Below, in pieces: positions 44,833 through 52,769 of a stretch of 64,000 bases of DNA. A program made the translations under genes and the position numbers. The notes beneath the pieces are model-generated. The model was not told the origin of the DNA, did not search any database, and was given only the letters and a program-made list of their open reading frames with translations. Positions within the stretch are counted from its first letter, which is position 1. Each line of letters starts with the position of its first letter. This DNA is from Massilia sp. PDC64 (GTDB taxonomy: Bacteria; Pseudomonadota; Gammaproteobacteria; Burkholderiales; Burkholderiaceae_D), in assembly GCF_900101265.1 (NCBI RefSeq), contig NZ_FMZS01000001.1:974468-1038467 (forward strand). Reading direction: 5' to 3'.

Positions 44833-46044
44833 TTATTTGCTATCTGCCATGGCGAGTTTCGTGTCCGTGGCAGGCGCCTTGGCCGGCGCGAGCGACGCGA
44901 CCATCGGCACGAGCTGCGCCGTGATGGGCGCGCCCGGACGCACGCGCTGCAGGCCGTTGACGACGATCTTCTCGCCCGGCTTCAGGCCGGCACGCACGAC
45001 GCGCAGGCCGTCGACGACGGGGCCGAGCTTCACTTCGCGGTACTCGGCCTTGCCGTCCGCGCCAACGACGAACACGAACTTGTGGCTCTGGTCCGTGCCG
45101 ACGGCGCGGTCCGTGATCAGCAGGGCGGGCTTGGTGTCGCCGCCACCGATCTGCACGCGGGCGAACAGGCCGGGCGCCATGCTGCGGTCCTTGTTCTCGA
45201 ACGTGGCGCGCATGCGCACGGAGCCGGTCTGCGAGTCGAGCTGGTTGTCGACGAATTCCAGCTTGCCTTCGTGCGGGAAGCCTTCTTCGTTGACGAGGCC
45301 CACCTTCACCGGCACCGACTTGCCGTCATGTGCCTCCTTGGCGACGCGCAGATAGGTTTCCTCGTCGCCGTCGAAGCTCGCGTAGATGCGGTCCAGCGAC
45401 ACGACCGACGTCAGTACGGCCGATGCGTCGACCAGGTTGCCGAGGGTGATCTCGGCCTTCGACACGCGGCCGTTGATCGGCGAGGTCACGCGGGTGTACG
45501 ACAGGTTCAGGCGCGCGGCTTCGGCCTGCGCTTCAGCGGCACGGGCGGCCGCGTCGAGTTCCTTCTGGCTCGACAGGCTCGCGTCGTACTCACGTTGCGC
45601 GATGGCCTTGTCGCCCAGCAGGCGCTCGGCGCGGGCCAGTTCCGTGCGGGCCAGTTCGGCCTTGGCACGGGCCGATTTCGCGGCCGCTTCGGCACGCTGG
45701 GCTTCGGCCTGGTACGGACGCGGATCGATCACGAACAGCACGTCGCCTTTCTTGACTTCGGCGCCCGGCTTGAAGTTGACGGCGGTGATGTAGCCCGACA
45801 CGCGCGGACGGATCTCGACGCGCTCGATGGCTTCGAGGCGGCCCGAGAATTCCTGCGTTTCGGCGATCGGCTTTTCGAGCACCGCGGCCGCCGACACGGG
45901 CGGACCTGCCTGCGCCTGGGTTTGCGCCTCGGCTGCCTTGCCGGTCGCATCCGAGCATCCGGCAATCAGGGCCGCGACGCCGGCTGCGCCCAGCGCCAGC
46001 ACGACGGGTCGCACGGCCATCTGGAATTGTTGAATCGTTTTCAT
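44833..46044 (-). CDS. RND efflux periplasmic adaptor (AcrA/MexA family)
   Basis: A 403-residue membrane-fusion protein. The signal ends in ALIAGC with Cys30 as lipid site. It has the lipoyl-like half-motifs (VEIRPRVSGYITAVNFKPGA and VTSPINGRVSKAEI), a long alpha-helical hairpin (AEAQRAEAAAKSARAKAEL) and the beta-barrel and membrane-proximal domains (VKVGLVNEEGFPHEGKLEF). It joins the pump to the channel encoded downstream. It is 139 bases after the hydrolase-like gene on the same strand; a 7-base hairpin is in that gap. Confidence 0.94.
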   Translation of the reverse strand: MKTIQQFQMAVRPVVLALGAAGVAALIAGCSDATGKAAEAQTQAQAGPPVSAAAVLEKPIAETQEFSGRLEAIERVEIRPRVSGYITAVNFKPGAEVKKGDVLFVIDPRPYQAEAQRAEAAAKSARAKAELARTELARAERLLGDKAIAQREYDASLSSQKELDAAARAAEAQAEAARLNLSYTRVTSPINGRVSKAEITLGNLVDASAVLTSVVSLDRIYASFDGDEETYLRVAKEAHDGKSVPVKVGLVNEEGFPHEGKLEFVDNQLDSQTGSVRMRATFENKDRSMAPGLFARVQIGGGDTKPALLITDRAVGTDQSHKFVFVVGADGKAEYREVKLGPVVDGLRVVRAGLKPGEKIVVNGLQRVRPGAPITAQLVPMVASLAPAKAPATDTKLAMADSK

Positions 46045-46129
46045 GGTTAGCCCTCCGGTTATTAACTGACTTTTAATGATTGGACGAAAACGGTCCTTTC
46101 CAGGCTTTTTCAGGAAAAGACAGGTCTCC

Positions 46130-46146
46130 CGCGCCTCGCAGGCGCG
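46130..46146 (+). other. GC-rich hairpin between hydrolase-like gene and efflux adaptor gene
   Basis: CGCGCCT (46130-46136) and AGGCGCG (46140-46146) pair over seven bases with a 3-base loop, followed on the plus strand by TCTTTAT. It would be a terminator only for plus-strand reading, where no gene exists. In the leftward transcript it may be a structural element separating the first two genes from the pump genes. Confidence 0.4.
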
Positions 46147-46183
46147 TCTTTATGGTTGGTTGTGAATCTTCTGAACTACGAGG

Positions 46184-47044
46184 TCAACAGCTGGCCGGTT
46201 CGTCTTCCTCGTCGAGGCCGGCAATGAAGTTGGCAATCTCGCTCAACGCGTGGCCCCGACAGGCACACGTATCGCGCGCATTCGGTTCCTGCAGGGCTTG
46301 CGCCGCCTGCAGGCGTCTGACCGTCGTCGGCACGCCCGACTGGATCAGTTTGCCGCCGTACGCTTCCGCTTCGTCGCGCAGCGGGTCGTCCTCGATCGAC
46401 AGGATCAGGGCCGGCGGCAGGTTCTTCAAACGACTCGACTGCAGCGGCGACGCATACGGATGACTGCGGTCGGCCGCGTGCGGCAGGTAGCCCCGGTAGG
46501 CAGCGGCGCATTCGTCGAACACCTTCGCCTTGTCGGGGCAGGTCGGCATCTCACGCATCGAGCACGTCGACAGGCCCGGGTCGAGCATCGGCATCAACAG
46601 GATCTGGCCGGCCAGCCGCGGCGCACCCCGGTCGCGCGCCATGAGGGTGCACACGGCGGCGAGGTTCGCGCCGGCCTCGATGCCCGCGACCAGCATGCGC
46701 TTGCCGGTCCAGCCGAGCTTCGTCTTGTTCTTCTTTGCCCACAGCAGCACGGCATGCGCATCTTCCGCGGCGGCCGGGAACGGCTTCACCGTCGCCAGCG
46801 TATAGGTCGACGACAGCACGACCGGATAGCCACTCGCCTCGGACAGGTGGCGCAGGAACGGATCCGCGTCTTCCAGGTCGCCGTCGACGAAGCCGCCGCC
46901 ATGGAAGAACACGATCAGCACGTCGCGCTTGCCGTCGACGGCGGCCTTGTACAGGCGGGCCGCCAGCGGTCCTTCCGCGCCCACGACCTGCAGGTCGCGG
47001 ACCGCCAGCGTATGGCCGTCGTCGGCCTTGCGGGCCACGCTCAT
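46184..47044 (-). CDS. Alpha/beta hydrolase-like protein lacking the serine nucleophile
   Basis: A 286-residue protein with the HSL/arylacetamide-deacetylase fold: FFHGGGFVDGD (oxyanion motif HGGG at 48-51), SSTYTLATVKPFPAAAEDA and SIEDDPLRDEAEAYG with the catalytic Asp. The nucleophile elbow, normally GDSAGG, reads GIEAGAN at 121-127, so Glu123 replaces Ser. The usual C-terminal His motif is also unclear (CRGHALSEI). No signal peptide, so it should be cytoplasmic. It may be a non-catalytic binding protein or use another chemistry. Its start overlaps the preceding small gene as ATGA, and it is divergent from a LysR gene. Confidence 0.8.
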   Translation of the reverse strand: MSVARKADDGHTLAVRDLQVVGAEGPLAARLYKAAVDGKRDVLIVFFHGGGFVDGDLEDADPFLRHLSEASGYPVVLSSTYTLATVKPFPAAAEDAHAVLLWAKKNKTKLGWTGKRMLVAGIEAGANLAAVCTLMARDRGAPRLAGQILLMPMLDPGLSTCSMREMPTCPDKAKVFDECAAAYRGYLPHAADRSHPYASPLQSSRLKNLPPALILSIEDDPLRDEAEAYGGKLIQSGVPTTVRRLQAAQALQEPNARDTCACRGHALSEIANFIAGLDEEDEPASC

Positions 47045-47268
47045 CGACGCACCCCGCGATCCACGTCGTTGGATGCGACGAGCACGGTCGGGATCGCGGT
47101 CGCATCGCATTGTTCGCCCGTGGCGACGACGTGGAACAGCGCATCGTATCCGCGCGCCTCGGCGCCAGCCGCATGCGCGTACTCGTCGGTGAGTACCGTG
47201 CCTGCCATGGCCACTACGCCGAGTATCAGCCCGAACACTGCCGCGATTCCATCGCGATGCGCTTTCAT
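47041..47268 (-). CDS. Small single-span membrane or exported protein
   Basis: A 75-residue protein beginning MKAHRDGIAAVFGLILGVVA. The hydrophobic stretch at 8-26 is either a signal peptide or a membrane anchor; the remainder is small, polar and has one Cys (ATGEQCDATAIPTVLVAS). An AGGAGAGG site lies three bases before ATG 47268. The stop overlaps the hydrolase-like gene as ATGA. I do not recognise a family. It is the first gene after the LysR-type palindrome, so it is the likely lead gene of the efflux operon. Confidence 0.65.
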   Translation of the reverse strand: MKAHRDGIAAVFGLILGVVAMAGTVLTDEYAHAAGAEARGYDALFHVVATGEQCDATAIPTVLVASNDVDRGVRR

Positions 47269-47368
47269 GATCCTCTCCTTGGGTTTACAAAATGTCGAAC
47301 TTATTAGCTACCGTACCAACATCATAGACTTCATCTAGAATCTAATAAATACTGCATTTGCGAATCCA

Positions 47369-47388
47369 TTGTTCAGATTTTTGAACAA
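47369..47388. promoter_or_regulatory. LysR-type operator between the regulator gene and the efflux cluster
   Basis: Arms TTGTTCA (47369-47375) and TGAACAA (47382-47388) are perfect over seven bases with a 6-base spacer. It lies 101 bases before the leftward small gene and 62 before the LysR gene start. It also fits the T-N11-A pattern of LysR-type sites. Confidence 0.65.
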
Positions 47389-47449
47389 TCACGCATTCTC
47401 ACAGTTTATATGATGCTGATACAGATATCCTGACCGACAAGGTTGTCTT

Positions 47450-48409
47450 ATGAACAAGTTACAAGCGATGGAAGTTTTCGTGCAGGTCGTCGACGCCGGC
47501 AGCTTTACGCGGGCGGCCGAGGTGATGAACCTGCCCAAGGCGACGGTGTCGACGCTCGTGCAGTCGCTCGAGGCGGCGCTGTCGGCCAAGCTGCTGCACC
47601 GGACGACGCGCCAGGTGACGGTGACGACGGACGGTGCCGCCTATTACGAACGCTGCCTGCGCATCCTGTCCGACGTGCGCGACGCCGAGGAGTCCCTGTC
47701 GCGCACGCGGCTGTCGCCCAGCGGGCGGCTGCGCGTCGATGCGCCGACGGGGCTGTCGAGCGAGATCCTCGTGCCCGCCCTGCCCGACTTCTTCGAGCGC
47801 TATCCCGACATCATGCTGGAACTGGGCAGTTCCGACCGTCCCGTCGACCTGGTCGAGGAAGGCGTCGACTGCGCCGTGCGCGGCGGCGCTTTAGGCGACA
47901 CGAGTCTGATCGCGCGGCGCGTGGGCGTCGTCAACTTCCTGACGGCGGCGTCGCCCGCGTACATCGCGCGCCACGGCATGCCGCAGCACCCGCGCGACCT
48001 CGAGCGCCACCGCTGCGTGAATTATTTCTCGGCCAAGACGGGCAAGATCTACGACTGGGATTTCAACCGTGGCGACGAGCGCATCGAGGTGCCGATGCGC
48101 GGCGTGATCGCGCTGAACGATTCGAACGCCTATGTGGAAGCGGGACTGGCGGGCCTCGGCATCATCCAGATGACGGACTACCTGCTCGACAAGCACGTGG
48201 CGACGGGGCGCATGGTGCAGGTGCTGCCGGACTGGCGCAGCGATCCGCTGCCGATCCACGTCGTGTATCCGCAGAACCGCCACCTGTCCGCGAAGGTGCG
48301 CGTGTTCGTCGAATGGGTGGCCGAGCTGTTCGCCGCGAATCCGTACATGCACATGGGCGCATTGCCCCGTACGCCTGCGGCCCCTGCGCCGGTCCCCGTC
48401 GCGGCGTAA
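47450..48409 (+). CDS. LysR-family transcriptional regulator
   Basis: A 319-residue regulator. The N-terminal winged helix-turn-helix (about 1-60) is AMEVFVQVVDAGSFTRAAEV and KATVSTLVQSLEAAL, and the effector-binding domain has PTGLSSEILVPALPDFFER and LGIIQMTDYLLDK. It resembles the LysR regulators that accompany efflux and oxidoreductase operons. It is divergent from the small gene, hydrolase-like gene and pump genes, with a 20-base palindrome in the 181-base spacer, so it probably controls that cluster. The inducer is not known. Confidence 0.92.
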   Translation: MNKLQAMEVFVQVVDAGSFTRAAEVMNLPKATVSTLVQSLEAALSAKLLHRTTRQVTVTTDGAAYYERCLRILSDVRDAEESLSRTRLSPSGRLRVDAPTGLSSEILVPALPDFFERYPDIMLELGSSDRPVDLVEEGVDCAVRGGALGDTSLIARRVGVVNFLTAASPAYIARHGMPQHPRDLERHRCVNYFSAKTGKIYDWDFNRGDERIEVPMRGVIALNDSNAYVEAGLAGLGIIQMTDYLLDKHVATGRMVQVLPDWRSDPLPIHVVYPQNRHLSAKVRVFVEWVAELFAANPYMHMGALPRTPAAPAPVPVAA

Positions 48410-48454
48410 GCACAGGTGTAGAATCGAAAACACAATAACGGACAGGAGACTCCG

Positions 48455-48892
48455 ATGCGCCAGCCTCGCACCATCGACGTACTGCTCGACCAGTACAGCG
48501 ACAGCCACCGCAACCCGACCAACGAGCTGATCCATATTGTGTGCGTGCCCGTGATCGTGTTCACCTTGCTGGGCATCCTGTGGAGCATCCACCCGGCGGT
48601 GGCCGTCGTGGCGGTGCTCGCGGCGCTCGTGTATTACTTCCGGTTGTCGCCGCCGTTCGCGTTCGGCATGCTCTTGATGAGTGCCGTGATGCTCGCCCTG
48701 CTGGCGCTGATGCCGCCGTTCACCGTGCTGCCGCTGTCGATCGCGATCTTCGTCGTCGCATGGATCGGTCAATTTATCGGGCACAAGATCGAGGGCAAGA
48801 AACCGTCGTTCCTGGACGACCTGCGCTTCCTGTTGATCGGTCCGCTGTTCGTGCTTGGTTTCCTGTATCGTCGCCTCCATGTCGCTTATTAA
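48455..48892 (+). CDS. DUF962/Mpo1-like membrane protein
   Basis: A 145-residue membrane protein of the DUF962 family, related to yeast Mpo1, an alpha-oxidation dioxygenase of 2-hydroxy fatty acids. The conserved ends are HRNPTNELIHIVCVPVIVF, with two His near 18 and 27, and GHKIEGKKPSFLDDLRFL, with His near 110. Four hydrophobic spans lie between and around them. In Mpo1 these His residues hold an iron. An AGGAG site precedes ATG 48455. It is followed by the glycine-zipper lipoprotein gene after 16 bases. Confidence 0.85.
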   Translation: MRQPRTIDVLLDQYSDSHRNPTNELIHIVCVPVIVFTLLGILWSIHPAVAVVAVLAALVYYFRLSPPFAFGMLLMSAVMLALLALMPPFTVLPLSIAIFVVAWIGQFIGHKIEGKKPSFLDDLRFLLIGPLFVLGFLYRRLHVAY

Positions 48893-48908
48893 ATGCTTTG
48901 GAGTGAAC

Positions 48909-49364
48909 ATGAAACGCATCGCCATCCTCGCCCTCGTCCCGCTGACCGCCCTGCTCGCCGCGTGCGCGGGCCCGTCGAACTCGGGCAGTGTCTACAGCAG
49001 CTACCAGACGATGAATGAACAATCGGTGCGCATGGGCACCGTGGAATCCGTCCGCAACGTGACCATCGCGAATCCCGAATCCGGTGTCGGCACGATGGCC
49101 GGCGCCGCGCTGGGCGGCCTGGGCGGTTCGCAGGTCGGCGGCGGCAACGGCTCGGCCGCGGTCGGCATCCTCGGTGCCGTCGCAGGCGGCATCATCGGCA
49201 ACCGCGTCGAGAACCAGGTCAACAACCGCCCCGGTTTCGAAATCACCGTTAAGCTCGACAACGGCGAACTGCGTTCCATCACGCAGGCGGCCGACGAGAT
49301 GTTCCGGCCGGGCGAGCGCGTGCGGCTGCTCAGCAACGGGTACACGACACGCGTGACGCACTGA
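48909..49364 (+). CDS. Glycine-zipper lipoprotein (SlyB/OsmB-like)
   Basis: A 151-residue lipoprotein. The signal ends in LLAACAG, so Cys20 is the lipid site. A glycine-zipper stretch follows (GTMAGAALGGLGGSQVGGG, then ILGAVAGGIIGNRVE), as in SlyB and related outer-membrane proteins that help keep membrane integrity. The C-terminal part FEITVKLDNGELRSITQ and FRPGERVRLLS resembles the same family. The start is ATG 48909; earlier in-frame starts fall in the preceding gene. Confidence 0.88.
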   Translation: MKRIAILALVPLTALLAACAGPSNSGSVYSSYQTMNEQSVRMGTVESVRNVTIANPESGVGTMAGAALGGLGGSQVGGGNGSAAVGILGAVAGGIIGNRVENQVNNRPGFEITVKLDNGELRSITQAADEMFRPGERVRLLSNGYTTRVTH

Positions 49365-49412
49365 AATTTTCTACCGGCCACGACTGGAGAGCGATCGCGA
49401 TATACTTTCGCG

Positions 49413-50354
49413 ATGCCCTCCTACGTCCTCTTCACCATTGCGTCCCTGATCTGGGGATCGACCTTCTTCGCGATCACGCTCGAGCTGGGTGAAGTCCCGC
49501 CCGCCGTCTCGGTCGTCTACCGGTTCGCGCTCGCGTCGCTGACCTTGTTCGCGTACTGCCTGCTGCGCGGCGACAAGCTGCGGCTGCCCTGGCGCGTCCA
49601 GCGCTGGACCCTGCTGCAAGGCTTTTTCACTTTCTGCGTGTCGTACGTCTGCACGTACAACGCCGAACAATACGTCGTGTCGGCGCTCGTCGCCGTGCTG
49701 TTCGCGCTGATGGTGTTCTGGACGCCGATCTGCGCGCGCATCGCGTTCGGCACCCCGATCCCGCGCCGCACGTGGGGCGCCGGCGCGGCCGCGATCGCCG
49801 GCGTCACGCTGCTGTTCTGGCATGCGATCGGCAACGAGCTGCGCCACCTGGGCCAGGGTGGCCAAGGGCACTTCATTCTCGGCCTGATGCTGGGCATCGC
49901 GGCGTCGGTCGCCAGCTCTGCCGGCAGCATTGTGGTCGGCAAGGTGCGCGAGGAATCGAACAACCTGATGCTGACGACGGGCTGGTCGATGTTCTGGGGC
50001 ACGTGCATGGTCGCCGCGTGGTGCCTCGCGACGGGCCAGCCATTCATCATTCCGCGCACGGCCAGCTACGTGCTGGGCCTGCTGCACCTGTCCATCTTCG
50101 GCTCGGTCGTCGCCTTCATCTGCTACTTTACGCTGATCAACCGCATCGGCTCGAACAAGGCCGTGTACATCGGTGTGATCACGCCCGTGATCTCCGTGCT
50201 GCTGTCGATCAAGCTCGAACACTACCGTCCCGGCCTCACCGAATGGCTGGGCATGGCCGTCTGCCTGGGCAGTGTCGCCTGGGCCCTGCGCGCCCCTGCT
50301 GCCAAGCCGGCCGCTTCCGTCAACCTCAACGATTGCATCGAAACGACCCCATGA
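49413..50354 (+). CDS. EamA/DMT-superfamily transporter
   Basis: A 313-residue membrane protein with ten hydrophobic spans in two EamA repeats. The first opens with LFTIASLIWGSTFFAITLEL and the second near FILGLMLGIAASVASSAGS. Such proteins export amino acids, purines and other small metabolites. The last bases overlap the GNAT gene as ATGA at 50351-50354, so the two are co-translated; the acetyltransferase may modify the substrate or be unrelated. Confidence 0.9.
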   Translation: MPSYVLFTIASLIWGSTFFAITLELGEVPPAVSVVYRFALASLTLFAYCLLRGDKLRLPWRVQRWTLLQGFFTFCVSYVCTYNAEQYVVSALVAVLFALMVFWTPICARIAFGTPIPRRTWGAGAAAIAGVTLLFWHAIGNELRHLGQGGQGHFILGLMLGIAASVASSAGSIVVGKVREESNNLMLTTGWSMFWGTCMVAAWCLATGQPFIIPRTASYVLGLLHLSIFGSVVAFICYFTLINRIGSNKAVYIGVITPVISVLLSIKLEHYRPGLTEWLGMAVCLGSVAWALRAPAAKPAASVNLNDCIETTP

Positions 50355-50842
50355 CTCTTGATACCACCTTCGCGATCCGCCCCGCCACCCCGGCCGACGT
50401 CACCCACATCCAGTCGATGATCGTCGAGCTGGCCGTGTTCGAAAAGCTCGAGCACCTCGTCGTCGCGACGGAAGAAAAATTGCACGAAGGCTTGTTCGGC
50501 CCGCAGCCGGCCTGCGAAGCCATCGTCGGCGAAGCGAATGGCGAAGTCGTCACGTTCGCCCTGTTCTTCCACAATTTCTCGACGTTCCTCACCAAGCGTG
50601 GGCTGTATCTGGAAGATCTGTACGTGCGGCAATCGCATCGCGGCAAGGGTTATGGCAGCCGCATGTTGAAGCACCTGGCGCGCCTGGCCGTCGAGCGCGG
50701 TTGCGGCCGCTTCGAATGGTCGGTGCTGGACTGGAACACGCCGGCCATCAATTTCTACCAATCCATGGGCGCAGAGATCCTGCCCGACTGGCGCATCTGC
50801 CGCGTCACGGGTGCGCCGCTGGAAGCGCTGGCCCAGGGCTGA
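50351..50842 (+). CDS. GNAT acetyltransferase (diamine N-acetyltransferase-like)
   Basis: A 163-residue GNAT protein. The acetyl-CoA loop is VRQSHRGKGYGSRML (R-x-x-G-x-G), preceded by RGLYLEDLYV and followed by the catalytic-Tyr strand INFYQSMGAEIL. The N-terminus IRPATPADVTHIQSM is typical. The overall pattern is close to spermidine/spermine or diamine acetyltransferases, but the substrate is inferred only by family. Overlaps the EamA gene by four bases. Confidence 0.87.
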   Translation: MTLDTTFAIRPATPADVTHIQSMIVELAVFEKLEHLVVATEEKLHEGLFGPQPACEAIVGEANGEVVTFALFFHNFSTFLTKRGLYLEDLYVRQSHRGKGYGSRMLKHLARLAVERGCGRFEWSVLDWNTPAINFYQSMGAEILPDWRICRVTGAPLEALAQG

Positions 50843-50851
50843 TTCAGGCAA

Positions 50852-50886
50852 GAAAAAACCCACGGGCTGCTCGCAGCGCCGTGGGT
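50852..50886 (-). terminator. Leftward intrinsic terminator downstream of the ABC fusion gene
   Basis: Read leftward, ACCCACGG and CCGTGGGT (outer arms, 50858-50865 and 50879-50886) plus GCTGC/GCAGC inner arms form a long stem with six T after it. On the plus strand no T-run follows, so it would end leftward transcripts coming from the hut/ABC operon at 51267, not the GNAT gene. Confidence 0.6.
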
Positions 50887-51087
50887 GAACCCATTCGTCG
50901 GATGGGGAGGGGAGACTTGAATCCAGTGAGTTCAATATAAGCGCCCCGCCGCGGCATGTGCAGGTTCCTTACAAATGCTTACCTCGGTAACAGAAAGCGT
51001 AATTTTTGTGGGCCGGACGCGATTGAGTGATCACAAATGCAAGAACCCGTCGAGCGGGACAATGTGGTCACTGACGAGGACATGGAC

Positions 51088-51279
51088 ATGAACACGCCGA
51101 CAAAATCGCATAGCATGTCGATCACCCGATGGGTTTATCGGGCCTGGCTCCGTTCCCGGATCGACACGTATAACCGCAGCCTGCACGCCATCGCCGTCCA
51201 GCGCGAAAACGACTTCCACGCGGAACGCATCCTGCACCGCGCGATTTCCACGACCCGTTCCAAACTTCAGTCGCTGTAG
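51088..51279 (+). CDS. Small basic hypothetical protein
   Basis: A 63-residue protein, rich in Arg, His and Ser: MNTPTKSHSMSITRWVYRAW, then a helical RIDTYNRSLHAIAVQREN and FHAERILHRAISTTRSKLQ. No signal peptide. The start is placed at ATG 51088, seven bases after GAGGA; in-frame alternatives are 51082 and 51037. Its last 13 bases overlap the end of the convergent ABC fusion gene. I do not recognise a family; it is supported mainly by its ribosome site and codon pattern. Confidence 0.5.
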   Translation: MNTPTKSHSMSITRWVYRAWLRSRIDTYNRSLHAIAVQRENDFHAERILHRAISTTRSKLQSL

Positions 51280-52739
51280 CGCCGGCGCGCCAGGACTCGC
51301 TCGCACAGCTCGAACCCCGCCTGGGTCAGCAAGGCCAGCAACGCGGCCGGGATCGCGCCCGCCAGCAGCATGTCGTTGTCGTTCAGCGCGAGGCCCGTCG
51401 TGATGCGCTCGCCGAAGCCGCCGGCGCCGATGAAGGCGGCGATGGTCGCCGTGCCGACGCTCATCACGGCGGCCGTTTTCACGCCGGCGAGGATCGTCGG
51501 CATGGCCAGCGGCAACTCGACCTCGACCAGCGACTGCCGCCGGGTCAACCCCAATGCCAGCGCCGCCGTGCGCAGGCCGGACGGCACCTGCAGCAGCCCC
51601 GTGCACGTATTGCGCACGATGGGCAGCAGCGCATAGGCGCACAGGGCGACGAGCGCGGGGACCGTGCCGATGCGGCCGAGCAAAGGGATCAGGATCGCCA
51701 GCAGCGCGAGCGACGGCACGGTCTGCAGGACGCCCGCCACGGCCAGCACGGCCTGGCGCAGGCGCGGCACGAGCGCGGCCACGATGCCGAGCGGAATGCC
51801 TGCGATGCAGCCCAGCAAGACGGCCAGCACGACCAGCAGCAGGTGCTGGCGCGCAAGGTTCATGAAGCCATTGCCGAATGTTTTGGCGAGCAGGCCGTCG
51901 TGGACCGTCGACGGCGCGGCATGGGACAACCACGCGCGCGCGACCGCCGCGAAAGGCTGCCCGTCCAGCTCGGCCGCCGCGTTCATCGCGATCATGTCGT
52001 CCGCCCTGATCGTGCCTTGCAATTGTTCAATGGCACGCCATGCCTGCGGGAAGCGCTGCGGCACGTCCAGCCGGTACAGCAGCACCGCGTCATAGCGCGG
52101 AAAGTATTGCTTGTCGTCGTCCAGCACGCGCAGGCCGTACTGGCGGATCTTGGCGTCGGTCGAATAGATGTCGATGGCATCCACCTGGCGCTGCGCCAGC
52201 GCCTCGTACGCGATGCCGTGGTCCAGGCCGCGCGGTTGCTGCGCCAGGCCATAGCGCCGTGCGAGGCCCGGCCAGCCGTCCGCGCGGCCCAGGAATTCGT
52301 GGGACAGCCCGATTTTTATTTCCGGATGCGCCGCGAGGTCGGACAGGCGGCGCACGCTGGCGTCGCCGCGCACGGCCAGCGCGTAGCCGTTGGAAAAGCC
52401 CAGCGGCACCGCGACACCGAGGCCCAGCGGGCGCAGCGCCGCCCGCATCGCGTCGAGCGACGTCGGCTGCGGATTCTTGAGGATTTCCAGGTCGATGGTG
52501 CCCAGGTATTCCGGGTAGACGTCGATGGCGCCCGAGCGCAGCGCGCCCAGCACGATGGCCGTGTTGCCCAGGCCCTGCTTATGTTCGGCCGGCCCGACAC
52601 GCGCCGCGGTCTGGGTCAGGATCTCGCCCAGGATGTACGACTCGGTGAAGCGCTTGGAGCCCACGCGCAAGGTGTCCTCGGCATGGGCGGACGACAGGAT
52701 GCCGGCGCAGGCGAGCACCAGCATGGCGAATCTCAGCAT
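51267..52739 (-). CDS. Osmoprotectant-type ABC transporter substrate-binding/permease fusion
   Basis: A 490-residue fusion. A signal peptide (1-20) leads to a substrate-binding domain of the OpuAC/ProX type (about 21-275, e.g. VGSKRFTESYILGEILTQ and IDVYPEYLGTIDLE). The permease part (about 295-490, six spans) includes GVLQTVPSLALLAILIPLL and GTATIAAFIGAGGFGERI, with the usual EAA-like loop. Such fusions are known from glycine betaine and choline uptake. The partner ATPase is not in the window. It follows hutI after 30 bases, so it is probably transcribed with the hut genes and may carry histidine or urocanate. Confidence 0.9.
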   Translation of the reverse strand: MLRFAMLVLACAGILSSAHAEDTLRVGSKRFTESYILGEILTQTAARVGPAEHKQGLGNTAIVLGALRSGAIDVYPEYLGTIDLEILKNPQPTSLDAMRAALRPLGLGVAVPLGFSNGYALAVRGDASVRRLSDLAAHPEIKIGLSHEFLGRADGWPGLARRYGLAQQPRGLDHGIAYEALAQRQVDAIDIYSTDAKIRQYGLRVLDDDKQYFPRYDAVLLYRLDVPQRFPQAWRAIEQLQGTIRADDMIAMNAAAELDGQPFAAVARAWLSHAAPSTVHDGLLAKTFGNGFMNLARQHLLLVVLAVLLGCIAGIPLGIVAALVPRLRQAVLAVAGVLQTVPSLALLAILIPLLGRIGTVPALVALCAYALLPIVRNTCTGLLQVPSGLRTAALALGLTRRQSLVEVELPLAMPTILAGVKTAAVMSVGTATIAAFIGAGGFGERITTGLALNDNDMLLAGAIPAALLALLTQAGFELCERVLARRRYSD

Positions 52740-52769
52740 GCGGTTTCCGGTGGCGTTGTGGATGAGCCG

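Noticed and set aside
46530..47338. Plus-strand frames between the efflux adaptor and LysR genes
   Set aside because: They are antisense to the hydrolase-like and small genes, whose start/stop overlap and ribosome sites support the minus strand.
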